DNA of 64,000 bases, from NCBI GenBank assembly GCA_020091685.1, contig CM034592.1, positions 36,858,705 through 36,922,704 of the forward strand, given 5' to 3'. Positions 1 through 12,970 of this stretch are shown piece after piece. This stretch comes from Lutjanus erythropterus (taxonomy: Eukaryota; Chordata; Actinopteri; Lutjaniformes; Lutjanidae). The translations under genes were made by a program, and so were the position numbers. Numbering within the stretch: the stretch's first letter is position 1; each line of letters opens with the position of its first letter. The notes beneath the pieces are model-generated. The model saw nothing but the letters and a program-made list of their open reading frames with translations. It had not been told where the DNA came from and ran no database searches.

Positions 1-363
1 AGCTTATCACCTTCACGACAGGGGAAGGACCCAGGTGCAGGCAGCAGGATAATTTCAGTGGTTTAATGATACTTCAAGGCTTACAGGAAGGCGCAAATAG
101 GTATGGAGGTCCATGTCACAAAAGCACATAACAAGAAACCAACACAGCAATTAGGACGAGTATGAGTGGGAACGGGCTGGATGAGTATCTGCAGGGCTGA
201 CGAGGAAATGAGATGCAGGTGGGCAGGTTGGCTGGGAAGGCCAGGCCACTGCGGAGCTGATGAGGGAAAAGGGAACAGGTGTATAGATGGCTGGTGATGT
301 GGAAAGCAGGGAATGTCCAAGGGCATCTGGTGAACGGATGGAGGGACAGAAAGACGTGTGACA
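1..363 (-). mobile_element. LTR of an endogenous LTR retroelement, cut by the window edge
   Basis: Read on the minus strand, the segment begins TGTCACACGTC at 363 and runs through C-rich sequence to an ATTAAA polyadenylation-like signal near 64-69, then a 'CCTGGGTCCTTC' stretch. The same order (TGTCA start, C-rich U3, poly(A) signal, 'GGGTCCTG' tract) is seen in the two complete solo LTRs at 8432-8839 and 23823-24359. The other end lies outside the window, so a target duplication cannot be checked. Several overlapping open frames here are chance frames in GC-rich LTR sequence. It could instead be an unrelated C-rich repeat. Confidence 0.45.
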
Positions 364-978
364 CAGCCAGATAACTAGAAAACTGGACGCCTGTGGGGAA
401 TGAATGCAGAAGGGCACAAGAGAAAAGCCTGGTAAGAAGGAAAAACACCATCACTCACAAAGATAAATCTGAGTGTTCGGGCACTGAGTTTGACTTTGAC
501 ACCTGCTTGATTGAGGGAAGTTTTAGAGTTATGATAAGAGAATATTGACTCGGGGAGTGGAAGCAGCATTTGTCTGTCTTAAAACCGTTGCCTGTGAGTC
601 TCCACAATCACAGACACCTACACTTAACTGACCCTAATTAGGCGCCTGAGCATGACTCTGTTATATTAGCCAGCTGTGCAGCTCTGTCACTCTCCTAAAG
701 ACGCAAGTTCAGTGCCATCACAAATCACTGGTTTTAAGCCCTGCAATTGTAAGACCACAGATAACAGCTCATCTAAAGCTAATAGCTTTATTTGTTCACA
801 TTTTCACGCAGATATCTAGGAATGCATTTCATGTAGGAAATGCAATAATAAAAAAGACTCCTAAATGTCAGCTCTTCCTTTCCTTATCTGATTTATACTA
901 TTGTTGCTTTTCTTTTTAAACCTACAAATGTGTTTCTCTTTTTTTTATTTTTTTGCTTTTTTCTTCCACTGCGTAGTT

Positions 979-1470
979 TAGTGGTTACCAAACCTTTTCT
1001 GGCATGCTCCTCTTTCAAAGCAGCTAAAATTCATGCCCACCCCACAATTATTAGTAATCATTAACAAATGGGGAGGCAGCTGAGAAATGGATGCAAACTC
1101 TTGTTTGTTTATTTCACCTACATAAATTATATTTCAGTCAGACAGCTCACGTTTTAGAATGTTTATTTCAGCAGCAAAAGATAGTTAGAGTTTGGCGTCT
1201 AGGCTCTGACCTCATCGCTCCCCACAGATTATGTTTAGATAGAGATATAAGGGAGAGATGAGCAAAATCTTGAACCCCCGCTGAAGCCTGCAGGTGGATG
1301 CTGGGGCTAAAAGATCAGGCAGCATGGGAGGTTTTAGCAGTTTAAAAAACACAGATTGGAAGGGCGTGTTTGTTATGTACTACAGAGACTGAGGCATCGC
1401 CACATTAATTTAACTTTGTTTCACTCTGTATTTCTCCTGCTGTCATCCCCCTGCAGTGTTGGGACCACTG
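979..1470. mobile_element. Non-autonomous hAT-type element (MITE)
   Basis: The left end reads TAGTGGTTACCAAACC and the right end, reverse-complemented, CAGTGGTCCCAACACTG. These match the CAGTGGTTCCCAACC-type termini common in fish hAT elements. An 8-bp target duplication flanks it, GCGTAGTT at 971-978 and GCTTAGTT at 1471-1478, with one mismatch; 8 bp is the hAT length. There is no transposase. Its interior (about 1115-1392) recurs at 19530-19870. Confidence 0.7.
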
Positions 1471-1478
1471 GCTTAGTT

Positions 1479-4400
1479 AATCTTTTATTACGTCTCCACG
1501 TTGGTGATAGTTGTTATTGCGCTAATTAAAATTTGAAGGCAGTGTTATTGCAGTATTGTGAAATTGATCAGCCTTTCGTTTGTTGTGCATTATAATGTTA
1601 AACAATAATGAATGAAATTGTTTAATAATTATTTGAATATTTGTTTATCAATATTTGAACATCCGTATAGCGTCAGTTGAGTGTGTACTCTTTTTCAATT
1701 TCAGCAAAATTATACTGAGAATATTGGCATGTTCATGAGTAGATAGATAATCTGCAGACAAAGTGAAACGCTTGGATTGTTGAATCTCAACTACTAAGCT
1801 GCCGAAATGTTTAAAATGCTCTGTAAACTGCTACCAAGATGCTGTAATGAGATACAGTACAGAATAATCAAGTGATGAAGTAAAAAAAGGAAACGGCGCT
1901 TAAAAGTGCGTTTAATATCAGGAACATTTCTGTATTTTAATCTTCATAAACAACCAGGAGAATTTGTTCTGCAGTGTTTTATCCTGCTGCTAAATTTTCA
2001 CACACATTATCAAAATAAATAACTGCAAAAGAAAGTCTCACCTTAAAAGATAAATGTGTATTTTAAAAAAAAAGGCCACCACAGGCAGTAAACAAAAATT
2101 TGTCACAGAATACTTCCCTATAATCTCCTCTTTTTATCCTTTTTTTTTCCTGTGTTGAACTGTTCCTCTGTAATTCATTCAGTGCTGTTATAAAGCTGAG
2201 AAATCGAGGCATGCTGAGCTGTTATAAACAGGAGACTTGTTTGGTATTCTGTCGCTCTACCAAGATCCCATTTCATGTCACTGCTTTATTGCCCCACAGA
2301 AGCACTTGACCGGTCCGATCATTTCCCCTCCTCCAATAATAGTGAGGCTGTTCCTGTCTGCATGTGTAATGAACGCCCACCGGCTAACTTTGCGCTCTCC
2401 CAAACACAGGTCCGAGATAAGCGTTTTCGGAAGGACGCTGTTTGTTTTTTCCTCGTGCCACTGATTTGTTCTTTGATAGCTTTGCCACTGTGGTTCGTAG
2501 CCACATGGAATCCATTATCCTTCAGGCATCAGCAGCCTGGCAGAGACAGAGCACGTTATCAAAAATCCCTCCGCCTTCATTACATTCTTGTTTGCCGGGA
2601 CGAGAGGCATTATACAGCACATTATCACACTTTCACATTTTTTTTTCTGACTCTCAACAAAATCCCTCCATCTTCAGTCTCAGCTGCAGAATGGCAGGAT
2701 GTGAGGTTTCATCCTGAATCACAGGCGGCCGACTCTCGGCCTCCTCCTCTGTCCTCCTGAGGAGCATCGGCCCCAGACAAGCAGCCGGATTTCAATTTAT
2801 ATGGAGAGACATTTCGTGGAGAGGTTTAGAGGAGCAGGGTTTCCGTGAAACAGCAGCAGCAGCAGCAATTCATTACCGTAATAGCTAAGACCTGGAACCA
2901 TGAGTGGAGCAATGTTAATCTGCAGACAGTGATGGTACACAAGGTTCAGTCTGGGACACCAACACAATGACAGCACTCTCAGAATTCTCTCTGTTCTCAG
3001 TACTGTTGCTTGTTTGTTCATAAGTAGTTTAAAGGTGAAATATTTACTCTAATTTATTATAAAATGACCACGACATGCCATCAGAAATTAAGGAAACATG
3101 CTAAGTTGAAATATTCACTTTTCTGATGGCAGTGCTGCAGCTGCGGTGGTTAAGTTTGCCCGTTTCACATTAATTAGAGTTCAAATTAATGCTGAATGTT
3201 TGTCAAATGAGTGTCTGGTTCTGAGTTGTTATAAATCGTTCATTATCTTGCAGTGGAAGTGGATGTTTTTAATGGTTAAATTGAATAATATGTTATGTGT
3301 CATATGTGACAGGCAGCCACTGAACTCAAACTCCAGAGTGTGTATTTTCAGAGCAGTGGGCTTTTGTTTTTCAGTATAAGGGACTTAACTTTACAGTGAC
3401 AGATAACTGACAGTTATAAAAGTACAAACTTACTGTGTAGCGCTTGTTGTCAGTTGTTATCAATTTATGATGTGAGGGAAACAACTTGCTTCAACCATAG
3501 AGTGGATAATTAAGAGGGATTCAGCTTATTTCATTTGTTGTCGATGGCTCCAACTCACTATTTTTGGACATGCAGTTGTTAAATATTTTCTTTAGAGCCC
3601 TGCTTGCAAAAGACTAGTGGCTCTTTTCTGTACACAGAGCTAGCTTGGCTGCAGGGGTCTGCATTTCCATTACATTATGGCGACCCACTTGAAGGTGTGT
3701 CTTTTAAGTGAGGACAAGCTTGAAGTCCTGTATTGTTTCATCACTTAAATGCTTTTATTATGAAGCGGCACAGGAAATGTTTTCAGTCAGGGGTTTCAAC
3801 TGCAGTAACTTAAAACAACGAATCTGAAACAGTAAAATATTGCAAATACCTGAAAGTACAAACAGCGACAGAGGAGAAAAACTACTTTTCAAAACTGTTA
3901 GAAGCTACAAAAGTACTGAGAGCTGAACATAAAGACACTTTAAGAAACGTTTTTCTCTCTGCACTCTTGCACACATGATAGCTCAGTATCACAACACTCG
4001 CTTCCTCAAGGGAGCGAAAAAGAGGGCCGTCACTGGCCGCAGCCGGTGAGATGTCACTGCGACCTGCCTGGAGGAGGGTCAGGCGTAGGGCACAGCCAAA
4101 ATTGCCGGTGGAAAAGGCCCAGAGTACTACCTGAGGACCTACTTGACTACCTGAGACCTTGTAATAATTATGGAGGCACTCTGTAATATTAATCCTGCCA
4201 TATCCACAATTTGTAAGGTAAAAATTCCACTGCAAATTACCTACCACATTTCATCAAATAAGATATAATTTAGATTTATTTGTCAGTAGTTGTACAGCAA
4301 GATTAAGATGTAGTTCTCTTTTTGCTACTCACAAAAAACTCACAAATGTCTGTACAGCATAACACAGAGGCAATGTGATAATATCAGTCCTGTGCAAATC

Positions 4401-6159
4401 GGTATCTCAGTGATTTGGGGCAAAAAGCATCTGTTACTTGATCTACACGAGCTGCAAATGTGAATGTAAGCTTTTAACACTGCAGCAAGTTGGCAAAACA
4501 CTTCTTAACTACATTATTTATATGGCTGATAGCATCATATCAGGGGGATAAAGTCAGTAAATTCAAGTAAAATGCAGACTGTATTATTCTGTGCAAGTGC
4601 GTCGCACAAAACACAGATATGGAGGCGTAATTTCCCCTGGTACGACGAGTCCCATGAGAATACGGCTTCATTTGTATCGGAAGAATTAGAACATTTTAAA
4701 AAACCCTCACATCTGAGAACATCCCAGCTTACAGTTAATGAAATCCTGTAGTATGTGTAAATACTCTTATCATAGGGCTTATTCACTTTATATTAAACTA
4801 GGGGCCTTTATTTATGGTCTGTATATTATTAAGATATGATTCTGCCAAACATAGTGATAAACTTTGACATTTTATTTCTAAATAGAATCAAGTAAAGTTC
4901 TACAACACAATAAACTGGTGTATAAAGAACAGTTGATATAGTTTGAGAGTCATGGTAACAATGATAATATGACATCTGACTGACATCAGCTGCACCGTAG
5001 CTACTTAAGCTAATGTTAGCCTGACAGACTGACTGACAGGATGAGCTGAACGAGACAAACAGCCAGAAAAGTCTTTTATGTTTCAGAACCTCATTTAATT
5101 AATGCAAGAAACTTTCATTTTGTGTTGATTTGGAGGTGAACAAAAGCTGGAACGTATCCACCACTATAATTAGGGAGTGAGCTACAGCTTGTCTCCTCTC
5201 AATAAGACACGAGCTCCCCTGACAACATGTTTTGTGAAATTTTGTGTGATCTTATATGCTCTTTTTACCCAAACAAGTATATTTCTCTGTATCTTCATCA
5301 TCATCGATCATGCATAGAATTAGGCTATTATTGATGTAGATTCATGCATGATAGGGGTGGTAAACTCTCTGTACTGAACGATTCGACTGCGCCTAGGAGG
5401 GCTATGATACAATGATAAAGTGATTAAAACTTTACAGCCACACTGTGCCAGTCAGATCCATCTGCAGCTGCTCGCCATCTGCACCAAAACTCAAGAAGCA
5501 GCCTAGTTTAGAACGTAAACATGATGCACATGTTACATTTAGGGTTGGAACTGTTTTGATTCTTGGTTAATGAATAGAAAAGGAGGCACAATTTTCAGTC
5601 TCCTGCTTTCGTTCCACTGAAATACAATATGAAACAGAACTGGTAATGAAATGGTGTGCAGCCTTTTTTATTTAAAAACAAAAACTTAACTGCCTTAATT
5701 AATGAATTAATCAATTTGAAAGTATCTTACAGTCCCCTGCTTGTACGTTGGTGACAAAATGAGGTGGAGGCCGAGTGTTTCGCTGTGTTGTCATCAACAT
5801 TACGTCTCCAGCAGTGAAGAGCAGACTACTGCTGCACTGTTAGCTCCAGAGAAAGCCATCACTGTCCAGGACGCAGAGCAGACACAGAGTTTTTAATTCT
5901 GCGTCTGCACTGTGATGCATCTTAAAATCAAGTTTTCTCCCACTCCTAATGCATCAGGGTGACATTTATGTGCTTATAAGCTGTTTTTCTATTTGCGCTG
6001 ATTGACTCTTTAGACTCGCTCTTGAATATAGCTCATTGATACCTGTGTGGAGGTTTGATGTGGTCAGTCAGTTGTAACGTAATGTGGAATTAAAATTATT
6101 TGTGGCTTTTGCTATTTGAAATTTGCTCTCTTTAAAAACAATTTTCTCCACATAACACC
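1479..6159. other. Non-coding stretch, nothing recognised
   Basis: AT-rich sequence with homopolymer runs and a (CAG)5 tract at about 2851-2867. The longest open frames (2275-2760 plus, 3882-4247 minus) overlap others, show no domain and have no flanking splice or promoter support, so I do not call them genes. Confidence 0.6.
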
Positions 6160-6772
6160 AGGAATACATCATCCAGCCAAAGTCGGGAAGGCCACGCCCC
6201 CTTCTCCACCAGTGTGGCTGGTTGTAAAATCTCTAAAAGTTAATATCCATCATAACCCCTGGTTCCCTATCCTTCCCGGCAAAGAATGGATCCCAAAAGG
6301 AGAGCAGTAAGAGTTCATGAGCCTCCAGAGAACAGTAACTGTTACTGGAGAGCTAACATTAGCTTGAGTCTGAGGCTGCTGGAGTTCATGCACAACGCGA
6401 GAGTACAGACCGTCGTCTCTGGTTAAATCTCCGGCTAGTTCTCATCATCAGTTCTCTTTTGACAGGTTTTGTTATTTACAGACAACATTAAGCCTAATGA
6501 TACCTGATAATTCAATATTTGCAGAGTCTGGCCACTGTGTTGGCTCCTTGATCCACTGGGAACATAGAAGACTGGCTTTTAATATATTAAGTTATCATGA
6601 ATGCTCCAGTCCAGGCAAGTTCACAGAATAATTATTACACATGTCTGTAAAACAAAGCTTTGTTTAACTTGACATGAATTCATACAAACTGTGATCCACA
6701 AACATTTCCGGTTTTCTGTCCCCTGAAAGGGGGCGTGGCCTGACAACCGTATGTGCCGGTCTGATGTATATA
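6160..6772. mobile_element. MITE-like element with GC-rich inverted ends
   Basis: The left end carries AAGGCCACGCCCCCTT (6188-6203) and the right end carries the reverse complement AAGGGGGCGTGGCC (about 6727-6740). The outer 25-30 bp also match imperfectly in inverted orientation (ATACATCA... on the left against TATACATCAGACC on the right, reverse-complemented). About 610 bp long with no coding capacity. A related, more decayed copy starts near 33900, sharing the GC-rich end and the internal GGATCCCAAAAGGAG motif. Confidence 0.5.
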
Positions 6773-8431
6773 AGGAAGTCTTAACTCTTGGCATTTCTTT
6801 TCATCATGCATGGATAGATATGCTGATGTAAAGAGTGTGAAAAATGTTTTGACCACTTGTGAGTCAATTGGAGATACTTTTCTCTGTGTGATAGCTTTTC
6901 TAACACTGTTGGTATTTTACTTATATGGTAAACTCTCTTCTGAGCCTAATCAAAAGTTCCTATCTGACCTCTGTGGTTCTGCTTTCCATCACCGGTTTAT
7001 CTCGGATGGTTTGCGTTTTCTGTTTAGATCGTATCTCTCTCCAGGGTGTTTGAACGGAGAAATGTTTTTCATCTTCTGGATGGTGTCCTCCTTGCGCTGA
7101 GTTATTTAAATATACACAGATCTGAGAGGTTTTTCGAGGTACACCAAATGTAGCTACTCCATGCAGCAATAAATCCAGCCTTTATGAGGCTTATCACACT
7201 CTTGTTATATGGTTGTCACTTTTCATTGAGATTATATGAGAGGTGTTCATTCGTTATGGTCAGATCTATGGAAATTTTGTGGGCTGTAGGTTTGAAACGT
7301 ATCGGATTAGATTGCAGCCAGTTTAGGTGGCGTTATAATTGCAGGGCTGCTGCTGTATACACTTTCCATTATATACAGTGTGGAGGTGTGTGGAAATGCT
7401 CCTCCGATCTCGCAGCTTTTCACCATTTACAGGCGGAAGTACGTTCTCAGAATCTCAAATGATTTTTCCGTGAAGATAAGACTCCAGCGAGGTACAAAAT
7501 TACACGGCACAAAAGATTTGTGAGCTTCAGGGAAGAGTAGCCGGGCTGTTATTACATAAAAAAAATATATACAGCCTAAATCAGTGTGTTCTTCAGGAAC
7601 ACTGGGCTGCTGCAGAATACAAAATGACAAATGTGTTTGAAATTATGATAATGGCTGCTCATTTATCTCTCATACATATCCCACAGTAATCATGTTTATC
7701 ATGATTTAGAAAATGCACAATGATTAGCAAATCTGAATTGGTTATGAGACACAGGGTCACAGTGGGAGCCTTTAAATAACACCGACATCAGCAGCCTGGA
7801 GTTCTGTGCAGGCGATGACACATTTCTTATGGTCTGTGTTTGTAAAAACTGTTAAATCCACTTGCACGCTGTACCTAAGTAGTGCACCAGGGGAACATTT
7901 TTTTAGCGGTGAGATGCAATAGATTTGTCAAAGAATCTGTAGCTTAAAGGGCAGGTCCACTGTCTGTTGTTTTTTAGAGGCTTTTATATCATTCTGCAGC
8001 TTCCCAGTCATCTTCCTTATGTGTCCAAATCTGAACATTCAAATGTACATTTTGCATCAAAATAGTTGCCCTTACCTCTAATCAAACTATCAACTTCACT
8101 GTACCCAGGGATTTATCCTGCACGCAACCTTATTTTCATTTTCTACATCAATATACTAACAAACTGCATTAGTTTCACCAGCTGTCACCTGTCCCACTTT
8201 GCTGATAACAACACCTGGGCCTTTGGGGCATTCACACTGGGTGACAGGCTAGAAGCAGGCAGCTGCGTAACAAGCTTAAATAGTTAAACGGACCAGTATT
8301 TCTGGTGCCAACTACGTTGAAACTTTTTAGAGTCATGTCTCAGGCCACCTGGCAAATTTACTTTTCTTGTAGCTCTGTTTTGCTTTCCACCAACTCCTGA
8401 GGGAAATATCTGGCTCTTTAGCTGCTAAATG
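6773..8431. other. Non-coding stretch, nothing recognised
   Basis: Mixed AT-rich sequence with only short open frames (6810-7100 and 7184-7462 on plus), none with a recognisable motif. No repeat boundary was found. Confidence 0.55.
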
Positions 8432-8839
8432 TGTTAAGGCAGTGGCTTAAGACCCACAAGCAGACACAGGTATTTATTGGGACAACCAAGGGTGAGGCGC
8501 AGGGGACGAAGGCAGGGGACAGGCAGGGAGATGAGCTGGATGAGTGGGTGGAGGAATGAGCAGGAGCAGCGTTTATAGACGGCTGGATCTGGAGACGTTG
8601 GCGCTGGAATTCACATAGCTGGCTGAATAATCTGGCGCTGAATGGCTGGAGAGCTGGCTTCTTGAGCAGAGCGTAGAGGAGGCGATTGCATGCAGGTGTG
8701 GAGGTCCACCAGATGACTGATGAGGCTGCCACACCCACAATACACCCACACACACACAGGCGGAGGAGACGCAGGGTAAACAGGGAGCGCTCAGGAAAAC
8801 ACAAAGAAAACAACTGGAGTCCCAGCGTGAGCCGTGACA
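8432..8839 (-). mobile_element. Solo LTR of an endogenous LTR retroelement
   Basis: 408 bp running from TGTTAAGGC to CCGTGACA on the plus strand, so it is TG...CA bounded. A perfect 5-bp target duplication AAATG lies at 8427-8431 and 8840-8844. On the minus strand it shows a TATAAA-like motif near 8573-8578 and an AATAAA signal near 8470-8475 in the order expected for U3-R-U5. No internal retroviral or gypsy genes flank it, so it is a solo LTR left by recombination. The ends match those of the LTR at 23823-24359. Three overlapping open frames here are artefacts of GC-rich LTR sequence. Confidence 0.8.
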
Positions 8840-10543
8840 AAATGCTCTATTATGTTCACCGGCTTACTGTCTGTCTGTCTGGTGCTGAGCAGGTAGAGTA
8901 CAGTGAGCTTTTCGCTGAATACAGTTGACTCTGCTGCTGAAGGAGACACTGATGAGACTGATCCTAATCAATAAGGTTTTGGGCTGTTAAGCCAGAACAG
9001 TGAGCTGAAAGTTGCTGAAACAGAGCTGACAAGAACTGCAGAGTCTTTTCTGTGGGTTTCTCACTCTGTGCAAGTTATATTTCAGCTAAACTTTACTCTG
9101 GTATGTCACTTGTTCAAAGGACACAAAGGCGACAGGAGTTAGACACTCCTGATTTATTACTAAATCGATCGACTCCTCCGTGCTGAGAGCTGTAAGTGTT
9201 CATTGATTAGACTTGAGAACTTAAGTGAAATCCTTTGCAGCTTCTCTGGATGTTACCCATCATGCAAACAAAGAGGAGACTCCCGTGCTGCGCCTCTGTT
9301 GATGGGGACAGAGGATGACTCTGGATCTGTCGAAAAGGTCAGGAGGCAGGGATGAGTTCACTGATGAGAGGCATCATGAGCTCTGGGGCTGATGGGTAAT
9401 GTCGGCTGCACAATCCCATCCATTACTCACGCGGCATGAGGACTTTGTCACCTCTGTAATTAAGTAGTGTAATGACAGCCACCTCTACACACACACACAG
9501 AAAGAGAGAGACAAAAAGACAGCATGTTCTTGCTGAGGTGTGCGAGCACTGACCTGCTTGCAGCCACTGTCGCCATTATTATTCATTCATACATAATTGA
9601 TTTATACATTTATTTCAGTCATAATGCAGGCAACCAAATGTAAATATTAACCTCCCTGAATTCATGGCAGGTTAACAAAAATGAAAAGTATACACAGGCA
9701 GTATGATAAAGCGCTGGCACCAGACAATTCAGTAAGGGGGCACAGAATTTTCACAGGTGCCCACTCCTTTTTACATGGTTGCATGCATGTCCTGTGAAGT
9801 CTCTGTGTCATCTTCTCAGACAACGCTGGAACGCAGCGCCTGCGGGTAAAATAAATGGCATATTAGAGACTTCTTACTGCATCGTCTCCTGCAGCACTGC
9901 AAAAGTCATCTCTGACGACTCCAGTTCTGAAAGAAAAATAACTTGGAGGGCAGGAGAGTTAGACATATTCACCTGTCAAGACAAACAGCGCAATGAATTC
10001 ACCTGCATCTCAACAACACAGGATTTACAGTGCAGGTACGCTCAATTAAAGGCAAGGTCTTATTAACAAAAGACGCCGCTCTCAACCACAAATAAGAGAA
10101 CATTTTAAACCAACTCTAACCCCAAAAAATATATGGGCGGCACAAAAACGAACAAGAATTGCCCCTCGTCGCCCCACTGTGATGTTGGTACCAGGATGAC
10201 AGACGCTCTATCATTTTGATAATGAAAAGTACAAAGCAGAAAGTTCTGCACTGACAAAAATCAACAGAGAAAAGCTGTAAAAATCAACCAGCTATTGTCC
10301 AAGCTTTGTTTTTGTCTTTTGCTATAAGCTGTTGAGAAATTGGACACTTAAAAAGACCTGCAATCAACAGCTCAGTGTTGTCGTACATGTGCCAAAAGTA
10401 GTGCTTTGAAGCAACAATCATTGACAAGAAATCACTGATTTCTGATTGGCTGTTGATGACCATTGACATTTGAGGTATGGCCAGCTTTTCTCGGGGAAAA
10501 AAAAAACATTTTCATAGATGGGGCTCAGGAATAAAATTTGCTC
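8840..10543. other. Non-coding stretch with a short (CA)n/(GA)n tract
   Basis: A small dinucleotide tract sits at about 9487-9512. The 95-codon open frame at 9779-10066 has no recognisable domain. Nothing else is identified. Confidence 0.5.
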
Positions 10544-10870
10544 GTCTGCTTGGGCCAAATAAAACGCCACATCAGACTGGTAAAACCTAGAAACTCACTT
10601 GAATTGAACACATCGTTTTTGCACACCTTCCCTGACCAGCTGATGGTGGCTGAGGTGATCCTCATGCTCCCGCTGTCCGCCGCTGCCTGTGAGTGTGGCT
10701 TCTGTGCCGCAAAGCGTATTAAAACAAAATTGCGGAGCAACCAAGCTGTGAAAACTGCATGCATACGTGCCGACATTAGCAGTGGGGGTCCAGCAGTCGC
10801 CAATTTGATGCTGAGCGTGTCGTACAAAGATGGGTGTCAGCAGGACAGAGAGCACACTGTGTGTAATTCA
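10544..10870 (+). pseudogene. hAT-family transposase C-terminal (dimerisation) domain relic
   Basis: The plus-strand frame contains LPLSAAACECGFCAAKRIKT followed by KLRSNQAV. This matches the hAT C-terminal dimerisation motif, usually LPxSTAxCERGFSAxxRIKTxLRN, found in hAT transposases and in domesticated relatives such as the ZNF862-like proteins. The preceding residues (SFLHTFPDQLMVAEVIL) fit the region just N-terminal of that motif. The frame stays open for 138 codons (10538-10954), but the zinc finger, RNase H-like catalytic core and insertion domain are absent. I see no terminal inverted repeats or target duplication, so this is most likely a 5'-truncated fragment. The Arg normally following 'CE' is Cys here. 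It is unlikely to be a functional gene, and no splice sites argue for exaptation. Confidence 0.65.
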
Positions 10871-12970
10871 CATTTGTATTTGTATGGTTTCTTTAGGTGT
10901 TTTTTAGATGCGAAACTTCGGCTACAGCCTGTTCTTTCACTCACACACAATTAATGAGTTCATATCTGGGGAGAAGGAGGGCTGTCAGACTATTTCCAAT
11001 GTGCAAGAATATTTGTTGCTTGACACACTGTGTCCCTGTTCCGATTCCTTTACCTAAATACAGATGAAACTAGATTTGCAACTATTAGTATGCCAATCAA
11101 TTAGTCGATTGCTAACAGTTTTGATTATTGATTAATCACTAAGGTAATTTATCATGTAAAAAGTGGCTGTTTTCAGCTTCTCAGACATGATGATTTGCTG
11201 CTTTTCTCTATTTATCGTATTAAATTGAATATCTGGGACTGACAAACATTTAAAAACATCAACCTGGATGCTGAGAATCAGGGACTTTTTTCACTATTTT
11301 CTGACAGTTTATAAACTTAGATTAATTGATAATGATAATAATTGTTAGAGACAGACTACTCATAACAATTAATTTTAGTTTCTGTTGTTATTTGAATGAA
11401 TGGATGACGTTATTTCACACCAATAAATAAATAAATAAATAAATAAATAACTAAATAACTAAGACAATGATAACAGCAGCTGAAAAGGAGCAGGTAAAAG
11501 AAAAACTTATATCCTTACCCCCTTCTTACTTTTCTTCTTTTAACACATACTGTATGTTATTTCAACAAATTCCCAAATTTATTGACAACTAACATACTAA
11601 ATAAATAGTTTACTTACAATTCAAATATCCAAAGTAAATATGTACTCCACCTGCCCAAAATATCTTTTTTGTATTTTTTTAAAAATTGATTTATATTTGT
11701 GCTTTGTTTCAACTCACAAGTATAAATGTGATAACTGCTAATAAATAAAACATTTTAGATAGGGGTAACTAAAAATTGTTTTTTGGCAGATAGATTTCTC
11801 CTCGCCTGACTGGACAAGTGAAAAACAAAATATTAACTTTGAACCCTGCAGACAAAACAAAAAGTAGCTTTGACTTGAATGCTTCCTGTTTCCTAAAGTC
11901 AGATTTTTATTTTCTGACAGTGTTTTCTCGTTCATACTGATGGATTTCTAACAGCCTTTTACCCTCTCTTAGCTTAAATAGAGAAGCACCAATGTTAGAG
12001 GGTTTTTTGTGCAGCGGCACAACATGACACCGCAAAGGCCATGTATTTAATCCGTGAGTCAACCGTCTGGGGTCTGCAGTCCCACCGGTGGAATAAAGGC
12101 ATGGAGGTTAAACTAGAGGGCACCACTCAGGAGTCAAAAGTTTGACATCAACAAACATGATGACACTGGAGGAGGCGTTTAGCATAAAAAAAAAAGCCTT
12201 AAAACAGAAAGTTTGCCAAACTGCTTCAAAAACTCTGCAAGTTAGTTTGATGTTTCTTTGACAACAAAGTTAAAAGTTAGTAGAACCTAATGAGGGGAAT
12301 AAAAAGAACAGCGTGAACATGTCAGTGTGAGTCAGACCGCAGCTCTTGATGGCTCACCCATTTGCAAACAGAACTATTCATATGATAATGAGATGGTAAT
12401 TCGGCAATCATCATTAGACGTTTGTTATAAGGCAAGAAAATGTGTGACTCCTATAAACAAGAGGTATGTGAGAAGAGGTGATGTTAATAATCTTGTTTAC
12501 AGATGATTTAAACAAAAAAAAAAGAAGACTCATGACATTCTTAGTGCTCTCAGATTGTTTGTGCTGAATATAAACATACGCAGCACTTTGAAATAAATGC
12601 TTTTAGAAAGGTGAAATAAATCAAAACGCCAGGGCACGTCAGACGAGCTCAAACGTGACTGACAGGCCTCAGACTTCGTCATCCAGTAGAGACACTGATA
12701 AGAGGATGAGATGTGTCAGGATGTGTCTGATTCAGCTTAGCAGGTGATTGACGGGTCGATAAAAATTAAAGATCACTTGGTATTAGTCAGAGCAGCACGA
12801 CAAAATATTGGAGGAAAAAGGAAAATCTTCTAAGTTATGAGGTCAAAAAGACTTACTGCTGAGCCGCAGGTAAAACACAGATGTTTGATAACCACCAGTT
12901 TGACACGTTTCACCCAGCAGAGTTTGCATCGAGTTGAGGTTAAGCTGCATGTTTCAAGAATCCTCTGGAA
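10871..12970. other. AT-rich non-coding stretch
   Basis: Contains an (AAAT)n microsatellite at 11422-11450 and several A-runs. No coding domain or transposon end was recognised. Confidence 0.55.
11422..11450. repeat. (AAAT)n microsatellite
   Basis: About seven uninterrupted AAAT units, followed by degenerate AACTAAAT units to about 11460. Confidence 0.95.

Noticed and set aside
116..454. 112-codon minus-strand frame with hydrophobic stretches
   Set aside because: Lies in LTR-like C-rich sequence with two other overlapping minus frames; hydrophobicity reflects pyrimidine-rich codons.
2275..2760. 161-codon plus-strand open frame
   Set aside because: Overlaps other frames on both strands, has no recognisable domain and no splice or promoter context; length is within chance for this composition.
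3882..4247. 121-codon minus-strand frame
   Set aside because: No family motif recognised and no evidence of exon boundaries.
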